DNA of 31,436 bases. Source: JAGXOF01 sp046545575 (GTDB lineage: Bacteria > Chloroflexota > Dehalococcoidia > SZUA-161 > SpSt-899). The notes under the pieces were generated by a model. The model did not search any database and was not told where the DNA came from. It was given only the letters and a program-made list of their open reading frames with translations. The first letter of the stretch is position 1; every line of letters starts with the position of its first letter. Made by a program: the position numbers and the translations under genes. The stretch covers positions 1 to 31,436 of the forward strand of contig JBKGZM010000020.1 in the NCBI GenBank assembly GCA_046545575.1, given 5' to 3'. Positions 7,716 to 17,900 of this stretch are shown in pieces.

Positions 7716-8809
7716 TGCTTCACTTCCGCGGTCTCAGAAGGTGCCTTTGCCACCTGGACAAAGATCTCATTAAGAGACGGGGTCGAGACCTCGAACCTGT
7801 TGACTTTGGTTCCCTGCATAAGGAGCTGACTCAGGATGTCCTGTGGCGAGCGGTCTCCGTCCAGAAAGAGCTCTACGAATTGTCCGTGGCTTTTCTGCCC
7901 TGTTACTCCGGATAGCTCCCCGATCGGCCCCTCACATTCCAGGAATACGGAATTATTTCTGAACCGTGCCCTGACTTCGGAGAGTTCCCCGTACAAGACT
8001 ACCTTACCCTTGTTGATCATCAATACCCGGTCGCAGAGTTCCTCGACTTCGTTCATTTGATGTGTACTCAGGACCACGGTTTTGCCGGAGTTCTTGAGTT
8101 CCAATACCAGTTCCTTCAGGGTTTCCCTGTTGACGGGGTCAAGTCCGGAGAATGGCTCATCCAGCACCACGAGATGAGGGTCGTGAACGATGGTGGCGAT
8201 GAACTGGATTATCTGTCCCATTCCCCGGCTGAGCTGTTCCACCTTCTTGGTCTTGTGGGGCAGCATGCCGAGTTTCTCAAGCAGGTTGTCGATTCTGGGT
8301 CCGGCTTTACCTGGGGTGGTGTTCTTGAGCTGTGCCAGGTAGTCCAGCAATTCGGCAACGGTGACCTTGCGGTAGAGCCCCCTTTCCTCAGGCAGGTAGC
8401 CGATCTTGTCCTTGGTGGACTCATTAAGCGGCTCTCCCAGGATTTTCACTTTGCCTGAGTCGGGCCTGATGATGTCCATGAGCATGCGGATGGTGGTCGT
8501 CTTGCCGGCGCCGTTGGGTCCGACCATTCCGAATATCTCACCGGCCCTGACCTCGAAGGAGACATCGTCGACCACCTTTTTCCCTGCAAACGACTTGTGG
8601 ACGTGGGAGACCTCGACGGTTTTCGTCCCGATAGACACCTCGCTTGTGGAGGAGTCAAAAACTCCCTGAAGTCCGGTTGTGGCCTTTCCCTGGTCGCCTT
8701 CCGAGGGAAGTGGTGATTCGAGACGTTTCCGGCGTTGCCTCAGGTAGTAGCGAAGCCCGAAGGCAACGACAAACGCTCCGATGACAATGGCCAGGGTGTC
8801 CATATTCAT
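7712..8809 (-). CDS. ABC transporter ATP-binding protein with N-terminal membrane anchor
   Basis: A 365-residue ATPase partner of the downstream permease. The nucleotide-binding domain begins near residue 68: Walker A is GPNGAGKTTT, the signature is LSRGMGQ, Walker B is LVVLDEPFSGLDP and the switch histidine is in STHQMNE. A C-terminal domain of about 90 residues follows, as in NatA-like exporters. Unusually, residues 5-22 (TLAIVIGAFVVAFGLRYY) form a hydrophobic helix followed by basic residues, so the ATPase looks membrane-anchored. The start is ATG 8809 (or 8803). No ribosome site is seen, but a TATAAT box (8838-8833) lies about 25 bases upstream, which suggests a very short leader. Confidence 0.9.
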   Translation of the reverse strand: MNMDTLAIVIGAFVVAFGLRYYLRQRRKRLESPLPSEGDQGKATTGLQGVFDSSTSEVSIGTKTVEVSHVHKSFAGKKVVDDVSFEVRAGEIFGMVGPNGAGKTTTIRMLMDIIRPDSGKVKILGEPLNESTKDKIGYLPEERGLYRKVTVAELLDYLAQLKNTTPGKAGPRIDNLLEKLGMLPHKTKKVEQLSRGMGQIIQFIATIVHDPHLVVLDEPFSGLDPVNRETLKELVLELKNSGKTVVLSTHQMNEVEELCDRVLMINKGKVVLYGELSEVRARFRNNSVFLECEGPIGELSGVTGQKSHGQFVELFLDGDRSPQDILSQLLMQGTKVNRFEVSTPSLNEIFVQVAKAPSETAEVKQ

Positions 8810-8883
8810 GAATGTGTCACTTTTTGGGTTCTATTATAACGTAAACCCTCGGGAATTGCACTGGACGCAGGCGATGCTGGGTA

Positions 8884-8903
8884 GGGGAGGCTTTAGCCTC
8901 CCC
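8884..8903. repeat. Palindrome GGGGAGGCTT/TAGCCTCCCC
   Basis: A 20-base inverted repeat with core AGGCTTTAGCCT. It shares that core with the 22-base palindrome at 29365-29386. A GGGCGA...TCGCCC hairpin follows at once (about 8907-8924). Confidence 0.65.
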
Positions 8904-8956
8904 CTGAGGGCGACTAAACTCGCCCCTTCGGACTGAAGGGGAGTCGGAGATTGCCA

Positions 8957-8971
8957 TCCGCCATAGGCGGA
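8957..8971. repeat. Palindrome TCCGCC-ATA-GGCGGA
   Basis: A copy of the 15-base CCGCC-N3-GGCGG family. Its flanks (GCCA before, CCA after) match those of the copy at 30270-30284. The non-coding gap 8810-9162 otherwise consists of palindromes and shows no gene. Confidence 0.75.
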
Positions 8972-9088
8972 CCAGAGGCGGACTCGCAATGACATTGGTC
9001 GAAGGCATGTCGTGCTGAAGCTGTCGCTCTTTTTAATCCCCCTACTAAAGGGGGACTAAGAGGTCCTTGCTTGCGAAACAAAGTTGGG

Positions 9089-9120
9089 GGGCAGGTTGAC
9101 CAGGCATGGTCAACCTGCCC
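9089..9120. repeat. 32-bp inverted repeat, diverged member of the GACGTC family
   Basis: Arms GGGCAGGTTGACCA and TGGTCAACCTGCCC surround a 4-base centre. The total length (32) and arm layout equal those of the three GACGTC-centred palindromes at 13415, 14954 and 19336. The central sequence differs. Confidence 0.65.
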
Positions 9121-9162
9121 TGCTTCTTTAAACACCCGACGCTCAAACCGGGTGACTGCGTA

Positions 9163-10950
9163 CTATTCCACCACGGTCACGTCTTGCCCCAGGGTCTCCC
9201 CGCTCATTGCCCGGTTGTAATATGAGTACACCTCGGAACTAACTCCCCTGGCTTTAACCGGGTACCTGGCCCGGACATCGAAGGTGAAGGAGATACTCTC
9301 TCCATCAGCCATGCCCTCGATATAGAATATGACCTTTCTGCCTGCGATGTCGTAGCGCTTGACCTTCTCATTAGCCTCAACAACCCGCTCGATGGTCTCG
9401 ACAACCGGCTCAAAACCCGTCGGCACCGAGACGTCCAGAACCACCATTTCCGCCTTCATAGGCTCCGGAGGGGTGAACTCAATCTCCGCCGAGACCTCTA
9501 CCAGGTCGTTTACCTCAACCTCGGTGGTATCGTAATCGACGTTGATGCTGAACGCTTCCTGGCCTGTGTGTGTAACTTCCGGCATATTGAATCTTTTAAC
9601 TACCTGGGCGATGGCCTCACCTTTGCCGGCTACCTCGATGGTGACGTCGCTGTTTATCGGTACTTCTACCGTCTGCAGGACGTCGAAACTCTCCGGGGTT
9701 ATGCGAAGCTCTTTCTCCTCTGTTCCGGCGCTTATGTTTACCGTGAGATCCACATCTGCTTGTGCCCCGGCGGAGTACCTGGTCAGGGCCTCCAGTGCGA
9801 TTACGGTATCCTGCGTGGAACCATAGCCGCCGTAGGCATTACGCTGAGAGACCAGCCATTTAGCTGCCCTGGAGGCATTGAAGGCATCGCCATGCTCGAT
9901 AAGCGCCAGAGTGGCGTAGCCGGTCGCCTCGATGGATGCGCTGTGGGATGTCCTCGACTGCGGAGTTGTCTCCTCTATTTCGTTGCCCCAGTAGAGGCCG
10001 TTTTCATCTTCCGTGGCGAACTCCTTTAGTTTGTCATAGGCTTTGTCTGCCAGGTCGCTTCCGGCGAGTTCAAGTGTGTAGGCGGTGATCGCGGCGGTAT
10101 AGGCGTCGTCTATTTCACTAAAATGGGTCTCAAGGTATTCCACCGCGTCTGCTGAAGCACTTGTTTCCCCTGCTTCCAGGAGGGCTATGGTGGCATATGC
10201 GGTTAGGGCGGTCTTGCCCTGTACCCCGCCCATTAGCTCCTGGTGATGGATGAATCCGACGGGCTCGAAGGAGCCATCCGAATTCTGGTGCGATGTGATC
10301 CACTCCTCCGCTTCGTCCAGTACATTCTCGTCGATGTAGATGAGGTCCTTGGCCTGGGAAAAGCACTTGAGTACAAATGCGGTGAGGAAAAGGCTGCCTT
10401 CTTCGTCGCTCTCGCCGAAGGCGGAGAAACTTCCGTCGCTGCGTCGGTAGGTGAGCTCCCTCTGGTACCCTGTGATCATGAGCTTCTCGGCCTTGGCCAT
10501 GATCTCGGGCTTGATCTGTCCTGTCTGCTTCAGGTACTCGGTTATGTAGGCATCGGGGGCGAACATCATCATATTTTGCTCGCCGCAGCCGAAAGGCATC
10601 TTCAAGAGCCCTTCCAGTCCCTCGATGGTCTGGGTGAGGAAGCTCGAGGTAACGGCCACGTATGCTCTCCCCGAGCCCTCGACAGCGCTGGCCGGGATAT
10701 CCGTGTTCACTGTTTTTGACGTTCCGCCGGACAGTGTGAGGTTGTCGATGGTTTCCCTGGCCACCCCCTCCGGCTCAACCAGCACATCCTTTTTTACGGC
10801 GTCGGCAGCTTCCTCACTTTGGGCTGTAAGCTTTATCTTGCCGGTTCCCAGTTCCTGGGGACTTATAGTGAATTCCGCCCCCCCCGATGCCACTGGGAGG
10901 GACCTCGATCCATTTCTGCTCGGAATCTTTGAGATCGAACCACTCCGCAT
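9163..10950 (-). pseudogene. Alpha-2-macroglobulin family protein, C-terminal part after the frameshift
   Basis: The second half of a split alpha-2-macroglobulin gene. Genuine protein sequence starts at about 10885 (AEFTISPQELGTGKIKLTAQ); residues encoded upstream of that are an out-of-frame shadow. The thioester site PFGCGEQN (codons 10587-10576 for CGEQ) lies in the helical thioester domain. That domain continues with repeated alpha-hairpins (DGSFSAFGESDEEGSLFLTA, YGGYGSTQDTVIALEALTRY). A C-terminal receptor-like beta domain ends at VVE and the stop at 9163. Such proteins trap proteases outside the cell by covalent capture. Removing one G from the G8 run at 10885-10878 fuses this frame exactly to the upstream part. 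Confidence 0.85.
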
Positions 10951-13165
10951 CTTCGATACTTACACGAACCTTCTGTGTCCGGTCCAGATAGTTGTAAATG
11001 GCCACGCTGACGGGAAATTCCTCGCCGCGGATAGATGAGTAGGGCAGGTCGACCTTGAGGAAGAACGGCTGGAATGCCGTTAGCTGTGCCTCGTCGATTC
11101 CGAGTCCGTTCTCCTTGGAGATACCGATGGCATGGAGCATCCAGGTGGTGATGGTATCGGGGACTTCCACGTCGAGCGATGCTTTGCCATCAGGGTCAGT
11201 GACGATTTCCTGCCAGAGCCATGTCTCGGGGAAGAACTGCCTCACTCTCTCTACCTCTGCGAGTCCTGCGGTGTCACCGGAGGGGCCTTGAGGCCCTGGC
11301 GTAGCGGTCGGCGCTGCGTTTTCTGCCTTTGGCACTGCCCCTTCGAACATGACAACTCCATCCCTCCCGACGCCCATTTCTCTTCCATACTGTTTCCCCT
11401 CGGGGACGCTCTGGTTACTCATCACTACCACTCCCGCGTCTCCAAATGTTTCCATGGCTCCGCGAGCGGTTATCCCTGAGTAGATGGAAGCCTCGTGTAA
11501 TTCAACCTGCGGCTCCATGTAGAGTCGCTCCAGTTCCGCAAAGACCTGCTGCAGGTTGAGCCGGTTCTCCGCCAGGATGAAAACGGACTTATCCACTGCT
11601 GCTATTCCAACTTTGGATTGTCCCTCGCTCGATATCTCTATATCGACTTCCTCGCTCGGGCTTGCCTCGTCTTTGGAGAAGCTCGCCTCCAGGTTGTTGG
11701 GGTAGTCCGCATCGACGCTAAACGGGATGTAGTCGGCAGCCACTTCACTGTTGGGCAGGATCTGGTAGATGAGCAGCTTTGCGGACGGGGCCATCTGGGG
11801 AGTGGTACTGAACGATATTTGGTTGTTGCCCGAGAAATCCGTGAACACCACCTTGTCGCGGGAGACGACTTCATAGTAGAAGTTTGCCGCTTCCCGGGTG
11901 GAATGAACCTTGAACTCGATGTCCTGTCCTACCTGAGGAATGCCCTCGCTTACCTGTTCCACATGGATAAAGTTATCGGAAGGCGAATGGCCTGCTTCGA
12001 CGGAGTTAGTGGTCTCGGCACTGCCGGCGAAGGCCTCTAATTGCAGGGCCACAGCGTCATCAGGTGGAGTCAGGGAGAGAATCCCCTGTCCCTTTGTGGT
12101 TTTTATGCTTGTTTCGGCTTTCTTTATTCTCTCGAACTCTTTGTTAAAGTAGTCTATTTCCACCCGGACAGTTGACTCAGTGGGCTGATTGTCCGGGGTC
12201 TCAGTCACTATGAGGAAATTGAACGGCAGGCCCGGTTTGAAGACCGAACTCTCGGGTATTGCCTGGATGTTTAGAGACGACTCGGAAACGGTGAGCATCC
12301 TGGTTGTTTTCTCCTGGTATCCGGTGGATTCCTCGGTGACCGTGATGTCCAGCATCACATTCCCCATGCCCTGGGCCTGGGGAACGCCGGCGACGTACCC
12401 GACCGGGGAAATCTCGAAGTCCGTCTCGCCGTCGATGGCCTTTGTAAGGGTTGTGTACTCCTCCCACTCTCCAACGTACCGTGAGGCTGAGATATGGATT
12501 TCACCTTTGACGGGTTTGCCGAAGCTGTATTCGGCCTTGACAGAGCCTTTTATGGACTCGTTGACCAGGCACCATTCCTTTGCCAGGTCCACTTCCACTT
12601 CGTACTTGGGGAGCACATATTCCTCCACCTTGACATCCAGTTGTGTTGTCTCTCCCGCTGCTTTAGCGTTTATCTTCCACTGGCCCAGGTTGGGCTCGCT
12701 GGACAGGGGAAGATCGACAGTGGCCATTCCGTATTCATCGGTTGTGACTTCCTTGCGGAAGATTTTGATTCCCTTGGCGCCGAGGACCTCTACGGTGGCC
12801 GTTTCCTCTATGGGGAGGAGGTCTGAGTTCAGTGTCACAACTCGAATGTGGATCGTCTGCCCTGGCTTGTAAATCGGCTTGTCGGTTTCCAGGAAGGTGA
12901 GGAGACTCTTCTTGACTTTAACGCTTGCTTTGTCCTGGAAGCTGGTACTCTTGACGTAGAGTTCGTAGTCGCCTTGCTGCAGTTCCTTTGGGATATTCAG
13001 TTGAATTTGGCCCTTTCCGTCAATCCATCCTGAGCCGGAGGCGACGGTCTCACTGTCCTTCCGCAGTGAAACCTGGACGTTGTCCTTTGCGAATTGACCT
13101 TTATTGTCCAGCAAAGTGAAGGTCACTGCGGCTTCCTCACCGAGGTGCAGGGCGCCGGGAGCCAC
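10814..13165 (-). pseudogene. Alpha-2-macroglobulin family protein, N-terminal part before the frameshift
   Basis: About 760 genuine residues followed by a short wrong-frame tail (after GIGG). ETDKPIYKPGQTIHIRVV is the MG2-domain signature. A string of macroglobulin beta domains follows. Near residues 610-640 there is a low-complexity bait-like segment rich in P, A, T and G (AENAAPTATPGPQGPSG), then FFPETWLWQEIVTDPDGKAS, the conserved block before the thioester domain. The GTG at 13165 is only the first possible start after an in-frame TAG (13174-13172). The natural start is ATG 13279, with a lipoprotein signal peptide. The lesions split one ~1,370-codon gene into three frames. Confidence 0.85.
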
Positions 13166-13171
13166 CGCGAG

Positions 13172-13279
13172 CTAATCGGTAGCCGCTCCTGGCTCACCTG
13201 GATCATGCGAGCATGCGGAGGCGATAGAGGCCAAAAGCGATAGAATGAGGATTACTGTGATAATTCTGCCGTGTTTCAT
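13172..13279 (-). pseudogene. Lipoprotein signal peptide of the alpha-2-macroglobulin gene, cut off by an in-frame TAG
   Basis: ATG 13279 follows AAAGGGGG at five bases. It encodes MKHGRIITVILILSLLASIA, then SACSHDPGEPGAATD, then TAG (13174-13172). This is a typical lipoprotein signal: basic start, hydrophobic core, lipobox ending in cysteine near residue 23. The frame continues without shift past the TAG into LAVAPGALHLGEE, so a single nonsense codon separates the signal from the mature protein. TAG also ends other genes here, such as cysN, so general recoding of TAG is unlikely. Confidence 0.75.
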
Positions 13280-13621
13280 GGCATCCCCCTTTAACTGTTC
13301 TATATGTATAGACGCAAGAAAATGGAATTCGCTCACGATTCAGATCAGAGGGTAGGGGCGAATTTATTTGCCCTTACCCGGGGGCGACTAAAGTCTCCCC
13401 TACCCAACCTGGTGGGGTAGGCTGGCCGACGTCGGCCAGCCTACCCGGGTGGACTCAGCGTAGTGCGAGGTTTTACACCCCGAATTGGTTGAATTGTACT
13501 CCGAGGTTGATTTCAATCTCCTGCGGGTGTGATCTCTGATGAAGCGATTGAGGCTGTGCGGGTCTGGTATGAAAAGCAGGAAGTAATAGGGCGGAAAGCG
13601 ACACAGGAGTAGCGACTGTAC
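13280..13621. other. Non-coding gap with palindromes and a possible gene-end relic
   Basis: Besides the 32-bp palindrome, the segment contains GGGGCGACTAAAGTCTCCCC-like repeats (13381-13400). On the plus strand at about 13527-13610 there is a short open stretch (VISDEAIEAVRVWYEKQEVI and GRKATQE, then TAG). It reads like the tail of a lost gene but has no recognisable family. No other gene is seen. Confidence 0.35.
13415..13446. repeat. 32-bp perfect palindrome centred on GACGTC
   Basis: The left arm is GGGTAGGCTGGCCGAC and the right arm is its exact complement. Compared with the copy at 14954, the arms differ at two positions and both changes are compensated on the other side. Confidence 0.85.
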
Positions 13622-13948
13622 CTAACTATTATATAAGTTAGATGAAGCCAGGTCTTCTTCGGAAAGGTAAAGCCTGTCGTCCTCAGTCATTCTTATAATA
13701 TTCCCCTGTATCAGTGCCTGAAGGGCATACGGTTTGAAGTCACGCCGTCTCATCAGGCGTTGCATGAAGGTCGGAGGCCTCAGTCCCAGTTCGTCGATGG
13801 TCTTGGCGGTATCGGGACTGATTGCCTGGGACTCCTGGAAAATCTTTATTACCTGATTCACCGCACGCTTCATGCGGAAGCGCGGGATCACGAACAGTCC
13901 CAGTGCCAGCAAGATCAGTATAATAACAATGAATAGAGCGGTATTCAT
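13622..13948 (-). CDS. Small membrane-anchored protein with winged-helix-like tail
   Basis: 108 residues. The N-terminus (residues 3-24, TALFIVIILILLALGLFVIP) is a membrane helix followed by a basic stretch. The remainder is soluble: VNQVIKIFQESQAISPDTAK, then RRRDFKPYALQALIQGNIIR and MTEDDRLYLSEEDL. The last segment looks like a small helix-turn-helix or winged-helix unit ('ALQALIQGNIIRMTEDDRLYL'-like strand pair). The family is not recognised. ATG 13948 follows CAGGAG. The gene lies just after tRNA-Met on the same strand. Confidence 0.75.
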   Translation of the reverse strand: MNTALFIVIILILLALGLFVIPRFRMKRAVNQVIKIFQESQAISPDTAKTIDELGLRPPTFMQRLMRRRDFKPYALQALIQGNIIRMTEDDRLYLSEEDLASSNLYNS

Positions 13949-13987
13949 TTGTACTCCTGTTGGGAATTTCTTTGCTTACTCCTGAAA

Positions 13988-14061
13988 GTGGCAGCGGAGG
14001 GATTCGAACCCCCAGCCTGAGGCTTATGAGTCCCCTGCTCTGCCTTTGAGCTACGCTGCCA
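13988..14061 (-). tRNA. tRNA-Met (anticodon CAT)
   Basis: Minus strand. The acceptor stem TGGCAGC/GCTGCCA is perfect. The D arm is GCTC...GAGC, anticodon loop CTCATAA (anticodon at 14028-14026), and T arm GGGGG-TTCGAAT-CCCTC. The anticodon stem has a G-T pair and an A-G apposition next to the loop. The full acceptor pairing argues against the initiator. The D-arm and loop look like elongator methionine tRNA, although tRNA-Ile2, which carries the same CAT anticodon, cannot be excluded. CCA is not encoded. Confidence 0.9.
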
Positions 14062-14079
14062 TTAAAAGGGACATTTACA

Positions 14080-14108
14080 TATATAACATTTGATGGTTCC
14101 TCAGTCAA
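14080..14108 (-). promoter_or_regulatory. Promoter of tRNA-Met
   Basis: On the minus strand, TTGACT (14108-14103), a 17-base spacer and TATATA (14085-14080) lie about 20 bases before the tRNA. This is close to the sigma70 consensus. Confidence 0.6.
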
Positions 14109-14195
14109 GTTTTATCCTGATTGGTTTGCGACGTGAGTAGTCCAATGCTAGAATATAACGGTCTTTCCTGATTAGAAAAAGGAGATTTATAGTCG

Positions 14196-14942
14196 GTGCT
14201 TCCGCTTACTGACAGCGACCTGAAAAGGAAAGGTTTTCCCGTCGTCAATGTGACATTGATCGTTATCTGTGCGGCGATCTTCATCTATGAGTTGACTCTC
14301 GGGGAGATGGGGCGTGCTGTATTCTTCTATAAATTCGGAGCGATACCCGCGGAGCTAACCCAGGGTCTGAGTTTCCAGACTCTGCCCACGCCCACAGGGT
14401 CAATTGACATAACATCACCAGTTCCTACCTGGGTCACGATGTTTACATCGATGTTCGTCCACGGGGGCTGGATGCACTTCCTGGGGAATATGCTGTTCCT
14501 GTGGGTGTTTGGGGATAATATTGAGGACCGCTTCGGGCATTTCCGTTATCTTTTGTTCTACCTGGCGGCCGGGCTGGCCGCTACTTGGCTTCAAGTGGCG
14601 ACAAGCATGGGCTCTCAGACCCCGACGATAGGGGCAAGCGGAGCGATTGCTGGCGTGTTGGGGGCTTACATTGTCCTCTTTCCGCACAGCAGGATCACGA
14701 CCGCTGTCTTTTTCTTCTTCATTACTGTGTTTCGAATACGAGCCTTCTATCTCCTTGGTTTCTGGTTCCTGCTTCAGTTCGTAAGCGGTGTCGGGTCTCT
14801 TGGGCCCTCAGCTCAAGGTGGGGTTGCCTACTGGGCTCACGTAGGTGGGTTTGTGTTGGGAGTAATTGTAGTGGTTCTCTATAAGCTTGCCGCGCGGCAG
14901 GGCTCGGGGTTCAGGGGCCAGGGTTCAGGGATTGGGGATTAG
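14196..14942 (+). CDS. Rhomboid family intramembrane serine protease
   Basis: 248 residues with six or seven membrane helices. The catalytic serine is in GASGAIAG (Ser148) and the catalytic histidine in AHVGGF (His215). HGGWMHFLGNMLFLWVFGDNIED is the conserved loop/TM2 block of rhomboids. It would cleave membrane proteins within the bilayer. GTG 14196 is used, with AAAAAGGAG eleven bases upstream. The last ~15 residues (RQGSGFRGQGSGIGD) are encoded by a GGTTCAGGG-type intergenic repeat, so the original stop was probably earlier and the tail is recent. It is convergent with mfd. Confidence 0.93.
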   Translation: MLPLTDSDLKRKGFPVVNVTLIVICAAIFIYELTLGEMGRAVFFYKFGAIPAELTQGLSFQTLPTPTGSIDITSPVPTWVTMFTSMFVHGGWMHFLGNMLFLWVFGDNIEDRFGHFRYLLFYLAAGLAATWLQVATSMGSQTPTIGASGAIAGVLGAYIVLFPHSRITTAVFFFFITVFRIRAFYLLGFWFLLQFVSGVGSLGPSAQGGVAYWAHVGGFVLGVIVVVLYKLAARQGSGFRGQGSGIGD

Positions 14943-14953
14943 TGCGAGGTTTG

Positions 14954-14985
14954 GGGTAGGAGGGCCGACGTCGGCCCTCCTACCC
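14954..14985. repeat. 32-bp perfect palindrome centred on GACGTC
   Basis: The left arm is GGGTAGGAGGGCCGAC and the right arm its exact complement. It lies between the convergent ends of the rhomboid and mfd genes. It could act as a two-way transcription barrier, but no U-run accompanies it. Confidence 0.85.
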
Positions 14986-14999
14986 GAGGGACTTCAACC

Positions 15000-17900
15000 C
15001 TACGCTGAGTTTGCCATCCTTTGCAACACCTCCCTCAGCATGTCCGTCCAGTGGTCTCCGAGCTGGTTTGGGTTAAGCCGCACGAACCGGGGATGTGCAC
15101 GTATGCTGGCCCCGAACGTGCGCTGTAGAGGCTCGTAGTCTATCTGGTTCCCCTCGGCTGGCCTGAGCACTATGTATTTTCCTTCCGTGGAAACCTTCTG
15201 GATCCCTGCCTCGGAGGCCAGCAGTTTTATCTCTATGACGTACAGGAGATTTTGAAAAGAAGAGGGGAGCTTGCCGAACCGGTCCTCGGTTTCCTGTCTT
15301 ATACCCTGTATCTGCTCACGCGACTGAACACCTGCCAGGCGTTGATAGAGGGCCAGCCGGCTCATGAGGTTGGGCATGTAGTCCTCGGGGATGTGAGCGG
15401 TGAGGGGTAAATCGACAGTTGGCTGCGTGACTTTTGGGGGCTCTTTCTTTTCCCCGCGTTTAAGCTCGTCCACTGCCTGGGCAAGCAGACGGCAGTACAG
15501 GTCGAAGCCGACTGCCCCCATGTGTCCGCTCTGCTCCGAACTGAGGATGTTGCCCGCGCCGCGGATCTCGAGGTCCTTCATGGCGATGCGGAATCCGGAA
15601 CCGAGTTCGGTGGTTTCAAAGATGGTTTTCAACCGTTTCTGTGCCGGGTCGGTGAGGCGCTTGCCTTTCTCATAGAGGAAATAGGCGTATGCGCGGACGT
15701 CCCCCCTCCCCACCCTTCCCCGCAGATGGTAGAGCTGCGTCAGACCGAACTTATCGGCGTGGTTGACTATCAGGGTGTTGACATTCGGTAAGTCCAGCCC
15801 CGACTCGATAATCGTCGTGCAGACGAGCACATCCACCTCCCCGCCCGTGAAGTCGGCCATCACCGACTCCAGGTCCTCCTCCGGCATCTGTCCGTGGCCG
15901 ATGGCGATGCGAGCCTCGGGCACAAGCTCCCTCAACTCGTTGGCCACAAACCCGATGCTCTGCACCCGGTTGTGGACGAAGAAAACCTGCCCGCTCCTGT
16001 CAAGCTCCCGCAGGATCGCCGCCCGGACGAGTTCCTCGCTGTACTCGGTAACGTAGGTCTTTATCGGCAGCCGCTCCTCCGGCGCTGTCTCCATCGTGCT
16101 CATATCGCGAACTCCGACGAGTGACATGTGCAGGGTGCGGGGGATGGGGGTGGCGCTCAGCGTGAGCACGTCCACTTCCCCTCTCAACTTCTTGAGTTGC
16201 TCCTTGTGTGACACGCCGAACTTCTGTTCCTCGTCAACAATTACCAGTCCCAGGTTGTTGAAGAAGACATCCTTTTGCAGGAGACGGTGTGTCCCGATGC
16301 AGATGTCGACCGACCCGTCCCTCAGTTTCTCCAGCACCTCCTGCTGCTCTTTGGGAGCACGGAAGCGACTGAGCACCTCGATTATCACGGGGAAGGCGGC
16401 CAGCCTCTCTTTGAATGTGGCAAGGTGCTGCTGCGCCAGCACGGTTGTGGGGACCAGAACGGCTACCTGTTTCCCGTCGCTTATCGCTTTGAAGGCGGCG
16501 CGGACCGCCACCTCCGTCTTGCCGTAGCCGACATCCCCGCACACAAGCCGGTCCATCGGCCTCTGGTTTTCCATATCGACTTTCACATCCTGGATTGTCT
16601 CCCTCTGGTCGGGCGTCTCCACGTAGGGGAAGGACGCCTCCAGCTCCTGCTGCCACACGGTATCCGGTGAGAACGAGATTCCCGGAGATACCTCGCGTGA
16701 TGCGTAGATGTCGAGGAGTTCCCGGGCTACCTCTTCCGCCGCTTTCTTGACCCTCTGTTTGGTGCGGGCCCACTCGCCTGTGTGCAGTCGGCTTAGGGAC
16801 GGGGTATGGCCTCCGGGACCGATGTACCGTGTCACCCTGTCTGCCTGCGTGGAAGGAACGTACAGCCTGTCGCCCTCGGAGTATTCGAGGACCAGGTACT
16901 CGCTCTCGGTTCCATCGGAAGAGAGCCTCATCATGCCTGAGAACCTGGCGATTCCGTGGTCCGTGTGAACGACGTAATCCCCGACGGAGAGGTCGGCCAG
17001 AAAGGCCTCGCGCTGGGTGCGCCGGACGGGGAAATACCGCCGCTTCTTTACGAACCCGAAGAGTTCGGCATCGGTGAAGAGGGATGTCCCGTCGAACACC
17101 CAGCCGCCGGATAACGAGCCGTGAACGAGGGCCAGCGTCCCTGGCTGTGGCACTTGATCTACCTTCTCTCGAGGGGTGACAAAGATGTCCTTTTCCTTGA
17201 AGAGCTCGGCCAGCCTGTTGGCCTGCCGTGAGACGATCATGATTCTCTCGCCGCTTCGAAGCCTGTCGCGTGTGTCCTCGATGAAATCCTCCAGCCGTCC
17301 GGCGTACTCCGGCGGATGGCGAAAATCGAAGCCTGCGGTGTTCTCGTCGGACCATTTTTCGAGCGCGAGGCGGCTCCCGACGTCTTCTGTCCTTTGCTCT
17401 ATCTCGTTCCACTCGAAGCACGGCGATGGGAAGTTCTTGGGAAGCTCGCCCCGCTCTATTTGCCCATCTCGCAGTGTGGCTGCCTGGGAAGCGAGGTCTG
17501 AGAGTTCGGCGCTGATGTTGCCGAGGTCGTCCAGAACGATGAGCGATCCCTGCGGGAAGTAATCGACCAGTATGCTGTGATTGAAGAACGGAACGTAAAA
17601 CTGGAATCCGTCGGGCCACTGCCCGTTGAGCAGAAGCTCGCGGTCCCTTTCGAAGGTTTCCTGTGTCTCCTCCGTGCAGCCGGAGAGGTCCAGTGCGCCG
17701 AAGGCCTGTTCCACATCCTGTGGCCTGGGCGGCAGTACCTCCCGTGCCGGGACGATGGTCAGCGATTCCGTGGTTTCGAGCGAGCGCTGTGTGGCGGGAT
17801 CGAACCAGCGGATGCTCTCCACCTGGTTGCCGAAGAAGTCGATGCGTGCGGGCCAGTCGTTGTTCGGGGAATAGATATCGACGATTCCGCCGCGCTTGCT

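Noticed and set aside
11618..12872. Long plus-strand open frames opposite the alpha-2-macroglobulin gene
   Set aside because: They have no ribosome sites and no recognisable domains. They are reverse-strand shadows of a real gene whose minus-strand translation shows clear family motifs.
16234..17619. 461-codon minus-strand frame inside mfd
   Set aside because: It is a shifted-frame shadow of mfd, rich in R, G and P and without any domain. Mfd itself is intact across the same region.
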